In this document: positions 1-7,570 of the stretch, in pieces
How positions within the stretch are numbered: the stretch's first letter is position 1
Layout of the letters: the number at the start of each line of letters is the position of its first letter
DNA from: Defluviicoccus sp. bin129
GTDB taxonomy: Bacteria > Pseudomonadota > Alphaproteobacteria > MPNO01
DNA: 61,681 bases
NCBI GenBank assembly: GCA_002239065.1
Contig: MPNO01000022.1
Span: forward strand, 1 to 61,681
Reading direction: 5' to 3'
The notes under the pieces: generated by a model
Databases searched by the model: none
What the model was told of the DNA's origin: nothing
Seen by the model: only the letters and a program-made list of their open reading frames with translations
Translations under genes and position numbers: made by a program

Positions 1-40
1 TTGTCGGGCGTCGGACATGGATGCCCGGAAACAAGTGGGA

Positions 41-715
41 TCAACGGGTCGGGACGCCGGTCGGCGCCGAACCCGGGCGCGGGGCTACGCCGGGCTCGAG
101 AATCTGCACGCGGATCGGGGTCGGCCGGCCCCCGGCGGCCGGGTTGTTGACCTGGGGGCAGTTGGAGACGATCGCGAGGACGTCGCGCTCGGCTCGCAGA
201 TCCACGTGATCCCCGGGCCTGGACGGGGCGTCGACGAAGGTCCGATCAGCCAGACCGCCCCCTTCGTAGACCGGCACGGCGCAGAAGAAGTTCACGTTGG
301 GCACGATGTCCGTCCATCCCAGGCCGTGCTCCGCCAGGGCGGCCAGGAAGTTCTCGCGGCACCCCGGCATCCCTTCCACGCCGTAGAGCATGGCGTTGCT
401 GGGGGCGCTGCAGCAGCCGGCGATGGTGTCGTGATGGCCGCAGGTATCGGCCACGATCGTGAACAGCGGCCGTCCCCGGTCCGAATAGAGCGCATGGCCC
501 TCGGTCAGGCGCAGGGTGCCGCTCTTCTTGATCGTGTTCGGCGCGTAGTAGCGTTCGCGCGGGTCGGCCGCGTCGTAGCACAGGAAGTCGACGCCCTGTT
601 CGCCCTCCAGGTCGACGATGCGCAACACCTGGCCCCGCCGCAGGCGGGCCGACCACGGAGCGCCCGGCGCCACGGTCTCGTCGTGGACAACGCGCAACGT
701 ACCCTCTTCGTTCAT
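41..715 (-). CDS. DUF1989 (urea carboxylase-associated) family protein
   Basis: A 224-residue protein of the DUF1989 family, whose members often sit beside urea carboxylase or amino-compound catabolic genes; the biochemical role is unknown. The Cys/His-rich core CGHHDTIAGCC (residues 92-102) and the later NVNFF stretch (about 141-145) are hallmarks and could bind metal. I chose the ATG at 715 because a GGAGGG-like ribosome site lies just upstream; the open frame extends to 811 but that part looks non-coding. It is followed upstream on the same strand by the ornithine cyclodeaminase relic, so both may come from an amine or amino-acid degradation cluster. No urea carboxylase is in the window. 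Confidence 0.85.
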   Translation of the reverse strand: MNEEGTLRVVHDETVAPGAPWSARLRRGQVLRIVDLEGEQGVDFLCYDAADPRERYYAPNTIKKSGTLRLTEGHALYSDRGRPLFTIVADTCGHHDTIAGCCSAPSNAMLYGVEGMPGCRENFLAALAEHGLGWTDIVPNVNFFCAVPVYEGGGLADRTFVDAPSRPGDHVDLRAERDVLAIVSNCPQVNNPAAGGRPTPIRVQILEPGVAPRPGSAPTGVPTR

Positions 716-865
716 CGCCCTGCCCTCCGTGGCCGGGACGTGGCTTCCCCGGCGGCTGGATATCAGGATCGAGGACGATCCGGTCGACTGCAACCGCGAC
801 CGCGCGCCCATGCGGGTCTTTCACGGCCGTTCGCTCCATGCCGATTGCGGCACGCCGATGCGCAT

Positions 866-1372
866 TCAGGGTGCGTATTCTTCCCCCCGCCCGCGGCGGG
901 TCATGAACAGGTTCGAATCGAGCTCTGTCCCCAGCCCCCGCTCTCGGGCGATTTCCAGCACGCGCTTGCACACCGAGGCGAACTGGATACCCATCCCGAC
1001 ATTGTTGGAATGCAAGGTGATCTGGCTCGACGACGTGCGGCCGCGGGTCGCGCCGATGCACAGCTCGCCGAGCTCGTGGATGTTGTCCCACGACGTGTAG
1101 CCGCGGCGCCGCGGCATCAGGATGTCCGCCTGCTGGTCCAACTCCACCTGCTCCCGGAGATTGACCACGATCACCTCGGCGCGCCGAACGGTCTCGTCGT
1201 CGATCTCGCGACGGCCGTCGAACTTGCTGGCCCCCACCATGCTGATCACATGGGCGCCATCCGACAGCCAGCGCCCGAATATCACCGGATCGGCCGAGTT
1301 CGTGGCGGCCACCACGATGTCGGACCCGGCCACCGCCGCCTCCGCCGGCCATCCAGCTTGGCCGAGAAACCG
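866..1372 (-). pseudogene. Ornithine cyclodeaminase / mu-crystallin family, 5'-truncated relic
   Basis: The frame reads as the C-terminal half of an ornithine cyclodeaminase/mu-crystallin protein: GSDIVVAATNS, GAHVISMVGAS, then the family's late region. Full proteins are about 310-340 residues; only about 165 codons are open here, and an in-frame TGA at 1373-1375 blocks extension. The first half with the remainder of the Rossmann fold is missing. A GTG at 1333 could start a 155-residue peptide, but it would lack half the fold. The break point abuts promoter-like element A (1357-1389), so the 5' part was probably lost by deletion or recombination. Family assignment is from sequence pattern; inactivity is inferred. 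Confidence 0.75.
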
Positions 1373-1389
1373 TCAATGCACTAACATTC
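1357..1389 (+). promoter_or_regulatory. Promoter-like element, copy A
   Basis: TTGGCC (1358-1363), a 17-base spacer, then CTAACA (1381-1386), matching the alphaproteobacterial CTTGAC-N17-CTATAT type. The spacer is also conserved with copies at 3288-3322 and 43441-43474, which is more than a generic promoter would show. Here nothing codes downstream on the plus strand, and the copy lies at the broken 5' edge of the ornithine cyclodeaminase relic. Confidence 0.45.
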
Positions 1390-1691
1390 GAAGTGGACCA
1401 GTCGCCGGGGGCAGGTCACTTGAGCCCGCGCAGGTCGACGCCACCGTCCCCGGTCACCGTGGGCGCTTCGGTCAGAAAGACGTGAAACCCGAACCCGGCG
1501 ATCGTCCATCCGAGGAAGTGCGCATCGCGGTTTGATCGGTGACTGTCCGTTCGCTCCCGTCGAGGTCCCGATGGAAGTTGTCGTCGCGGACGCGAGAGAC
1601 CGTGCGCAAATTTCGGTGTTGACCTGGAACACCGCGCCGGCAGCGGGTCCGGAAGCCGACCCCCGATCCCAAAGATGCGGTCACGCCGCGC
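1390..1691. other. Gene-free interval with a possible 3' gene relic
   Basis: No intact gene. On the minus strand one frame ending at the stop 1416-1418 reads GWTIAGFGFHVFLTEAPTV and then a short tail, which looks like the C-terminus of a decayed protein of about 35 surviving residues; I do not recognise the family. The rest shows no repeat or RNA that I can support. Confidence 0.35.
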
Positions 1692-2450
1692 TCACCGTGT
1701 GATCGTACCGCCGTCCACGGTAATCGTCTGGCCGGTAATTTGCTCGGCCGCATCCGAGGCGAGAAAGGCGGCGGCGCCGACGAGATCGGATGGCTCCATC
1801 AACCGTTTCATGCTCTGGGATTGCATGATTTCGGCCTCCAGCGCGCTCACCACCTCCGGAGCCGCCATCGATCTGGTCGCCTCGGTGGTGGTGTATCCCG
1901 GCGCCAGCGCGTTCACCGTCACGCCCGAGCCGGCGAACTCGCGCGACAGCGCGCCCGTCAACGCCCACACCGCGCCCTTGGACGCGACGTAGTGAAGAAA
2001 CCCGGGCTTTCCCATGAAGACGACGTTGCTGGAAATGTTGATGATGCGACCGCCGCCCTGAAGACGCATAGGGGGCGCAACCGCCCGGCACATCTGCCAA
2101 ACGCCCTTGACGTTCACCGACATCACCCGGTCCCATTCATCCTCGGGGATGTCCTCGAAACCCCTGATGGAAATTCCCCCGTACAGGGCGGCGTTGTTGA
2201 CCAGCACGTCGACGCTCCCGAATGCGTCAAGCGCGGTTTCGACGATCGCCGCGGCATCGCTCGCCGAGGTCACGTCGCCGGTGGCGCCGACCGCTTGCCC
2301 CGACGCCTCCTCGATCCGCCGGATCGTCCGATCGCAGCTCAGCCGGTCGGCTGCGACGACCCTTGCACCCAGCCCCGCGAAATGCAGCGCGAATTCCTGG
2401 CCGATCCCGCGGGCGGCGCCAGTGACGATGCAGACGCGTTCCGCGAGCAT
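1692..2450 (-). CDS. SDR family NAD(P)-dependent oxidoreductase
   Basis: Classical short-chain dehydrogenase of 252 residues. It has the nucleotide motif TGAARGIG (10-17), NNA (85-87), catalytic Ser 140/141, Tyr154 and Lys158 in YVASK, and a C-terminal TVDGG typical of FabG-like enzymes. It probably interconverts an alcohol and a ketone; the substrate cannot be read from sequence. Arg after the glycine motif does not settle NAD versus NADP. The start at 2450 was chosen because it follows the TenA-family stop by only 10 bases, and the longer open frame overlaps that gene. Likely co-transcribed with the TenA-family gene. Confidence 0.9.
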   Translation of the reverse strand: MLAERVCIVTGAARGIGQEFALHFAGLGARVVAADRLSCDRTIRRIEEASGQAVGATGDVTSASDAAAIVETALDAFGSVDVLVNNAALYGGISIRGFEDIPEDEWDRVMSVNVKGVWQMCRAVAPPMRLQGGGRIINISSNVVFMGKPGFLHYVASKGAVWALTGALSREFAGSGVTVNALAPGYTTTEATRSMAAPEVVSALEAEIMQSQSMKRLMEPSDLVGAAAFLASDAAEQITGQTITVDGGTITR

Positions 2451-2460
2451 GCCGCTCGAC

Positions 2461-3153
2461 CTAGCCGGCGAAGGTGCCCGGGCCGGGCCACGGGTCGCTT
2501 GTGCGCCAGGCGGCGTCGAAGACATGGATCTGATGCTGCACGCTGCGCAGGAAGACCCGTTCCAGGGCTTCGAGATCGGACTCGTGCAGAGTCTCCGTGC
2601 AGGTTTCGAGCGCCGCGACGAGGGCATCCACCTGCGCCCTCTGGAACGGGCGGCGGTAATGCTCGATCCACTTGCGATAGACCGCGTGATGCCCCGCGAC
2701 GTCCGTGTCCTTCAGCCAGTCGCCGATCTCGGCAAAGCCCACGCAACATGGCAGGGTCGAGGCGAATATCTCGAAGGCGGTGCCTTCGTAGGCGGTGCGC
2801 ACGAGGTGGTTCATGTAGCCTTCGCGCGCCTTGAGGGCGGCCCAGCGGTCCGTCGAATACTCGTTGCAGCCGATCTCCGCGAGCCATCGCTCCTCGACAT
2901 TGCCTTCGTCGTAATCCGCGATCAGCTTGAGGAAGGGGCGGAAACGCCTGAGATCCTTCGGGGTCAGCTTGGCGAACCCCATGAAATAGACGCGGGAGAA
3001 ATCGGCCAAATAGGGCAGGTCCTGGACCAGGAAGAAGCGGAACCGGTCCATGCTCAGATCGCCGTCGTGAATGCCGACCAGCCAGGGATGGCGGACATAG
3101 GCGGTCCAGCTTTCGCCCGCATGCGCCTTGAGCCGTTCTACCAACCTGCTCAT
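2461..3153 (-). CDS. TenA/PqqC-type iron- or thiaminase-fold protein
   Basis: A 230-residue all-helical protein of the TenA/THI-4/PqqC superfamily. Diagnostic stretches are VQDLPYLADF (43-52, with the conserved Asp45 and Tyr48), MNHLVRTAYEGTAFE, and LPCCVGFAEIGDWL (134-147, with the candidate nucleophile Cys136/137). True TenA hydrolyses aminopyrimidines for thiamin salvage; other members are oxidases or oxygenases on small amines or acids. Neighbours are an SDR and a polyamine-type ABC transporter rather than thi genes, so a catabolic or salvage role on a transported amine is as likely as thiamin salvage. ATG 3153 is preferred to an in-frame GTG at 3159. Confidence 0.8.
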   Translation of the reverse strand: MSRLVERLKAHAGESWTAYVRHPWLVGIHDGDLSMDRFRFFLVQDLPYLADFSRVYFMGFAKLTPKDLRRFRPFLKLIADYDEGNVEERWLAEIGCNEYSTDRWAALKAREGYMNHLVRTAYEGTAFEIFASTLPCCVGFAEIGDWLKDTDVAGHHAVYRKWIEHYRRPFQRAQVDALVAALETCTETLHESDLEALERVFLRSVQHQIHVFDAAWRTSDPWPGPGTFAG

Positions 3154-3471
3154 CGCCACCCCGCTCTTGTCCTCGCATTCGGAACCGGCAAGCGCCCGGT
3201 CCGGCGGTCGGGGTTCGGGCTATGTCGAGCACCGCCACCGTCAATCTATACACCGGACCAGCGGCGCCGCGCCATGCGGGCGGCCGGCTTGGACGGAAAA
3301 CCGTCGATACGCTAACCTTCCGACCGGGCCGCCCGGCGGGTTCGGCCATACGAAGCCCGGCTGACACGGCACGGGGGCCCTTGCAGCGTCACACAAGAAC
3401 AGTCTGCCAATCACAAGCTCCGGTTCGTGGGATCGCGCGATCTCGAGGACCTCAAGAAAGGGAGACCTACG
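3154..3471. other. Divergent intergenic region with promoter-like element B
   Basis: About 320 bases between the minus-strand TenA-family gene and the plus-strand receptor gene. It holds promoter-like element B (3288-3322) pointing to the receptor, and an AAGAAAGGGAGA ribosome-binding stretch just before 3472. No gene is seen inside. Confidence 0.5.
3288..3322 (+). promoter_or_regulatory. Promoter-like element, copy B
   Basis: TTGGAC (3289-3294), 17-base spacer, CTAACC (3312-3317). About 27 of 34 positions match copy A, including spacer bases AAACCGTC. It points at the PotD-like receptor gene and would give a leader of roughly 150 bases. Confidence 0.5.
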
Positions 3472-4524
3472 ATGAATGCAGTGACTTCGAGACGGCGTTT
3501 CCTGCAGACCACGGCGCTGGGAGGCATGGCCGCCGCCTTCGGTTCGGCCGGCTGGGGCGCGACCGCGTTCGCGGCCGACCCGCTCCGCGTGACGCATTAC
3601 GGCGGCCCCTACCGCGCGCTGGAGAAACTCGTCGGGGCGACCTTCGAGAAGGCGGGCCACGGATCGGTCGAATACGAGCAGGACCAGCCCGGGCTGATCA
3701 TCAGCAAGTGGAAGGCGCAGCCCGACGACCCGATCTACGACATCGGCTTCCTGACCCGGGACCCGACGGTCCGCGCCGGCAATGCCGGGCTCGTCGAGAT
3801 CCTGTCTGACGCGGATATCCCGCTGCTCAAGGAGTGCCGTCCCGGGACGCTCGCGCCCGGCGGTGCCGGCGTCGCGATGGTCTTCGACGCCGTCGACGTG
3901 GTCTACAACAAGGAGGGCGTCGGCAACCCGGTCGATTCGTGGCACGATTTGTGGCGCCCGGAGGTGCGCGGCAAGCTGATGCTGCCGGCCGCGCCGCTCA
4001 ACAGCATGATCGCGGTGGTGCTGTGCAGCATCGCGCGCGCCATGGGCGGCGACGAGAAGACCGTCGACAAGATCTTCCCCAAGGTCGCCGAGCTCAAGCC
4101 GCATGTGCGGAGCTTCTTCGGCGACCCGAATCAGGTCACGCAGCTCATGGAGCGAAAGGAGGTCGTCATCGCGCCCCAGTACAGCGCGCGAATCGGACTC
4201 GCGATCTCGAAGAACGCCTTCCTCGCCCGGGGTACGCCGAAGGAGGGCGTGCCCTCGCAGCCCTACGACCTTGCGATCGCCAAGGGCTCGAAGCGGATGA
4301 AGCTGGCGAAGACATATGTGAACTACACGCTCCGGCGGGACGTGCAGAAGGCGATCTGCTCGGCGATCCCGCTCACCCCGGCCAACAAGAACGTCGAGCT
4401 GGACGAAGAATTCGCCAAGCTGATCATTCAGGATCCCGACCGTCTGTTCGAATACGATTACGCCTATGTGGCGAGCCGGCAGAGCGAGTGGGCGGACCGC
4501 TGGGCGCGCGAAATCGCGGGTTAG
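3472..4524 (+). CDS. ABC transporter substrate-binding protein (PotD-like)
   Basis: Periplasmic receptor of 350 residues, first gene of a four-gene polyamine-type ABC system. The N-terminus has a twin-arginine signal (SRRRFLQTTALGG, residues 6-18) followed by an AFAADPL cleavage region, so it is likely exported folded by Tat. The body (LRVTHYGGPY start; DVVYNKEGVGNPVDSWHDLW in the middle) fits the extracellular-solute-binding family that includes PotD and PotF. It should deliver a small amine or related compound to the permease encoded just downstream; the ligand is not readable. ATG 3472 is preceded by a clear ribosome site. A large inverted-repeat region after the stop probably sets expression above the membrane genes. 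Confidence 0.9.
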   Translation: MNAVTSRRRFLQTTALGGMAAAFGSAGWGATAFAADPLRVTHYGGPYRALEKLVGATFEKAGHGSVEYEQDQPGLIISKWKAQPDDPIYDIGFLTRDPTVRAGNAGLVEILSDADIPLLKECRPGTLAPGGAGVAMVFDAVDVVYNKEGVGNPVDSWHDLWRPEVRGKLMLPAAPLNSMIAVVLCSIARAMGGDEKTVDKIFPKVAELKPHVRSFFGDPNQVTQLMERKEVVIAPQYSARIGLAISKNAFLARGTPKEGVPSQPYDLAIAKGSKRMKLAKTYVNYTLRRDVQKAICSAIPLTPANKNVELDEEFAKLIIQDPDRLFEYDYAYVASRQSEWADRWAREIAG

Positions 4525-4530
4525 GGCGAA

Positions 4531-4648
4531 AGCCGGCACGCTTCCCTTGCGCGACCGGGTTGGGAGATCGTGCCGGCTGCCCGGAATCGTCGCCAGGCAA
4601 TCTCCTGCGGCGGCTGAAGGGCGGCCCGACATGAGCTCGGGCCGCCCC
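4531..4648 (+). terminator. Two inverted repeats between receptor and ATPase genes (attenuator-like)
   Basis: A 10-base inverted repeat (4531-4540 with 4569-4578) is followed by an 11-base perfect one (4619-4629 with 4637-4647, 7-base loop). There is no T-run, so full termination is uncertain. Such stem-loops after a receptor gene commonly stabilise the receptor mRNA and limit read-through to the downstream transport genes. Confidence 0.55.
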
Positions 4649-4683
4649 CGGTGCCGGGGTGGCTTGCCGCGGGCGCCCGGGCG

Positions 4684-5772
4684 ATGACCGGCGGCGACGA
4701 CAGCATCGATCTCAGGGTCGAGGGCGTCGAAAAATCCTTCGGCGCGGTTCGGGCGGTGCGTGACTGCAATCTCACCGTCCGACGCGGCGAGATGGTCGCG
4801 CTTCTCGGGCCGAGCGGGTGCGGCAAGACCACGCTGCTCAACATCATCGCCGGTTTCGAGAGCTGCGACAGGGGGGATCTCTGGCTCCGCGGTGAATCGC
4901 TGCGCGACATCCCGCCCAACCACCGGAACATCGGCATGGTGTTCCAGAGCTACGCGCTCTTCCCGCATCTGACGACCACCGGCAATATCGGCTACGGGCT
5001 CCGCATCCGGCGCATCCCGGCCGGCGTGATCCGCGAACGGGTCGCCGAGGTCATCGATCTCCTGAAGCTCAACGGGCTGGAGGAGCGCTACCCGTCCGAG
5101 CTGAGCGGCGGGCAGCAACAGCGCGTCGCAATCGCACGCGCGCTCGCCGTCAGGCCGGTCATGCTGCTGCTCGACGAGGCGTTGAGCGCGCTGGACAAGA
5201 ACCTGCGCGAACAGATGCAGGTGGAGCTCTCGATCCTGCTCCGGCAACTCGGGATAACCACGATCATCGTAACCCACGACCAGCGCGAAGCCTTCACCAT
5301 CGCCGACAGGATCGCCGTCATGAGCGATGGCGAGATACTCCAGATCGGCCCTCCGGAGGCCATCTACTCGGACCCGAAGTCGGCCTTCGTGCTGGAATTC
5401 GTGGGGTCCGCCAACATGCTGAAGGGCGTGACCGCCGATGCGGGCGCGGGGCTCGTGGTCAGGGCGGATTGCGGGCTGATGCTGCCGATGACCGACAACC
5501 GCCGGCTCGCGCGCGGGCAGAAGGTCAACATCTACGTACGCGCCGAGGATATCGAGCTCTCCGCCGCCCCGACACCGGTGCACAGGGACAACCCGGGCAC
5601 GGTCTCGCTCGCCCGCTTCATGGGTGCCACGAAACGCCACGCGATCGATCTGGGCGGTGAACAGGTGGTGCTCGACGGCCCGTCCAGCGGCGTGTCGGCG
5701 CGGTTCGCGGTCGGCGATCGGGTGTTTATCGATATCGCGCCCGAGCGCTGCTACGTGCTGCCGGCCGCCTGA
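4684..5772 (+). CDS. ABC transporter ATP-binding protein (PotA-like)
   Basis: Cytoplasmic ATPase of 362 residues powering the import system. The order is Walker A GPSGCGKTT, Q-loop MVFQSYALFPH, signature LSGGQQQRVAIARAL, Walker B VMLLLDEALSALD, and H-loop VTHDQ, followed by a C-terminal TOBE-like regulatory region typical of the PotA/MalK group. The open frame begins at a GTG (4651), but the ATG at 4684 matches the family N-terminus and lies beyond the stem-loop region; neither start has a strong ribosome site. The stop is 2 bases before the first permease gene. Confidence 0.92.
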   Translation: MTGGDDSIDLRVEGVEKSFGAVRAVRDCNLTVRRGEMVALLGPSGCGKTTLLNIIAGFESCDRGDLWLRGESLRDIPPNHRNIGMVFQSYALFPHLTTTGNIGYGLRIRRIPAGVIRERVAEVIDLLKLNGLEERYPSELSGGQQQRVAIARALAVRPVMLLLDEALSALDKNLREQMQVELSILLRQLGITTIIVTHDQREAFTIADRIAVMSDGEILQIGPPEAIYSDPKSAFVLEFVGSANMLKGVTADAGAGLVVRADCGLMLPMTDNRRLARGQKVNIYVRAEDIELSAAPTPVHRDNPGTVSLARFMGATKRHAIDLGGEQVVLDGPSSGVSARFAVGDRVFIDIAPERCYVLPAA

Positions 5773-5774
5773 CC

Positions 5775-6698
5775 ATGGCGGGCGGCGCCGTCTTCGCCGA
5801 AGGTCCTTCGAGGGCCGGAAACGCGAGCCGCTGGCTGTTCCGCCGCCAGCACCGGTTCGCGTGGCTCCTCCTCGTCCCGGTGCTGGCGATCCTGATCCCG
5901 CTGTTCCTGCTGCCGGCGGCGGTGCTGCTGCGCAACAGCCTCAACTGGGACGATCCCAGCGCCATCATGGTGGCGGATTTCAGCCTGGCGAACTACGCCC
6001 GGATCCTCACCGATCCCTACTACGCGAGCCTGTTCGGCAACAGCATGCTGGTCGCGGTCGGGGTGGCGGTGATCACGCTGGTGATCGGCTATCCCTTCGC
6101 CTACTACCTCGTGCGCTGGGCGGGGGAACGGCGCAACCTCCTGCTCTGGATCATCTACACGCCGCTGATCGTCAGCGTGATCACCCGGGTCTTCGGCTGG
6201 ATGATCATCACCGCCGATAGCGGGCTCATCAACACCCTGCTGATCGCCATCGGCGTGACCGAAGGGCCGATCCATATCCTGTTCGAGGTGAGCGGCATGG
6301 TGATCGGCATGGTGCACCGCTACCTGCCGCTGATGATCCTGCCGCTCGCCAACTCGATCGCCAAGATCGATTTGCGGATCCAGCTCGCGTCCACCAGCCT
6401 CGGCGCCGGTTCGGCGGCGACCTTCGCCCGGGTCATCGTGCCCTTGAGCCTGCCCGGCATCGTCGCCGGGTTGCAGCTCGTCATCGCGGTGGTGCTGAGC
6501 GATTTCGTCCTGCCGACGCTGCTCGGCACGACCCGGTTCCGCATGCTGGCGCCCGCCATCTACGACGAGGCTATCGCCAATGTCCGCTGGGCGAACTCCG
6601 CCGCCATGGCCATCCTGATGGTGGCGGTGGTCGTTCTCGTCCTGATCTCGATGAACCTGGCGCTGCGCCGGGCCGCACCCTGGGCGCGGAGCTTCTGA
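5775..6698 (+). CDS. ABC transporter permease (PotB-like)
   Basis: Inner-membrane subunit of 307 residues. It opens with a hydrophobic segment (LLLVPVLAILIPLFLLPAAV) and has further membrane segments. The permease-ATPase coupling loop is around STSLGAGSAATFARVIVPLSLPGI. It pairs with the next permease to form the translocation channel. It starts 2 bases after the ATPase gene, indicating coupled translation. Family order (receptor, ATPase, permease, permease) matches the polyamine/spermidine-type systems, although related transporters for other small cations share it. Confidence 0.9.
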   Translation: MAGGAVFAEGPSRAGNASRWLFRRQHRFAWLLLVPVLAILIPLFLLPAAVLLRNSLNWDDPSAIMVADFSLANYARILTDPYYASLFGNSMLVAVGVAVITLVIGYPFAYYLVRWAGERRNLLLWIIYTPLIVSVITRVFGWMIITADSGLINTLLIAIGVTEGPIHILFEVSGMVIGMVHRYLPLMILPLANSIAKIDLRIQLASTSLGAGSAATFARVIVPLSLPGIVAGLQLVIAVVLSDFVLPTLLGTTRFRMLAPAIYDEAIANVRWANSAAMAILMVAVVVLVLISMNLALRRAAPWARSF

Positions 6699-6723
6699 TG
6701 CGCCGCCGCCGGAAGAGGGTGCG

Positions 6724-7512
6724 ATGAGCAGGCAGGGCTCCCCCTTCCTCGCCGCCTATGTCGGGCTGGTCACGGTCTTCCTGCTGGGTCCCATCGTGGT
6801 TGCCGTCATACTGTCCTTCAGCAGTGTCTCGCAGCTGATATTTCCGCCTCCCGGACTCAGCTTCCAGTGGTACGAGGTGGCGTGGGAAAACCGCAAATTC
6901 GTCGACGGATTCGTGGTCAGCACGATCATCGCCACCATCAGCAGCGCGATGGCGGGCGTGGCGGGAACGCTGGCCGCCGTCGCGATCAACAACTATCGCT
7001 TCGTCGGGCGCTCGGCGATCCAGTCCCTGGTGATCATGCCGCTGATCATCCCGGCAGTGGTGATCGGTCTCGGGCTGCTACAGACCTTGTCGTCGGCAGG
7101 CATCCGCCCGGGCATCCTCGCCGCTTCTCTCGGCCACAGCATCATCGGGATTCCGTATGTCGTCTATCTGGTCCTTGCGGCCCTATCGGGTTACGACATC
7201 CGGCTCGAGCACGCGGCGCAGTCGCTCGGCGCCTCGCGGCTGAGGATCTTTGTCGACATCACCTTCCCCGCGGTTCGGCCCGGCATGATCGCGGGTATCG
7301 CCTTCGCCTTCCTGATGTCCTTCGACAACGTCGCAATGTCGATTTTCCTCGCGCGCGGAAACCCTCTTCCGCTCCGGCTCATGCAGCACATTCAGTACTA
7401 TGCCGACCCCAGCGTGGCAGCCGTATCGACCGTTCTCGTGGTCATTTCCCTCCTCGGGCTGCTCCTCTTCGGGCGAATGCTGCGCCGGCGCGACATCGGC
7501 AACCTCGCCTGA
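6724..7512 (+). CDS. ABC transporter permease (PotC-like)
   Basis: Second inner-membrane permease, 262 residues, about six membrane segments. The EAA-type loop is visible as EHAAQSLGASRLRIFVDITF, and the FSSVSQLIFPPPGLSFQWYE periplasmic loop is characteristic of PotC-type proteins. It begins 25 bases after the PotB-like gene and is the last gene of the operon, facing the convergent amidohydrolase gene. Confidence 0.9.
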   Translation: MSRQGSPFLAAYVGLVTVFLLGPIVVAVILSFSSVSQLIFPPPGLSFQWYEVAWENRKFVDGFVVSTIIATISSAMAGVAGTLAAVAINNYRFVGRSAIQSLVIMPLIIPAVVIGLGLLQTLSSAGIRPGILAASLGHSIIGIPYVVYLVLAALSGYDIRLEHAAQSLGASRLRIFVDITFPAVRPGMIAGIAFAFLMSFDNVAMSIFLARGNPLPLRLMQHIQYYADPSVAAVSTVLVVISLLGLLLFGRMLRRRDIGNLA

Positions 7513-7523
7513 ATCTCGAAGAC

Positions 7524-7542
7524 CGAGGTGGCCTCGCCTTTT
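7524..7542 (+). terminator. Possible weak terminator between convergent operons
   Basis: CGAGG (7524-7528), a 3-base loop and CCTCG (7532-7536) are followed by CCTTTT. Only a 5-bp stem, but its place, 12 bases after the last permease stop and before a convergent gene, fits termination. Confidence 0.3.
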
Positions 7543-7570
7543 CGGACAGCCTGGCGGACACCGTTTCCGG

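Noticed and set aside
17..1384. A 455-codon plus-strand frame across the DUF1989 and ornithine cyclodeaminase region.
   Set aside because: It is the antisense shadow of clearly recognisable minus-strand proteins; high GC keeps stops rare on the other strand.
3241..5640. A 799-codon minus-strand frame opposite the PotD/PotA-like genes.
   Set aside because: Antisense to proteins with intact Walker and signature motifs; no recognisable domain of its own.
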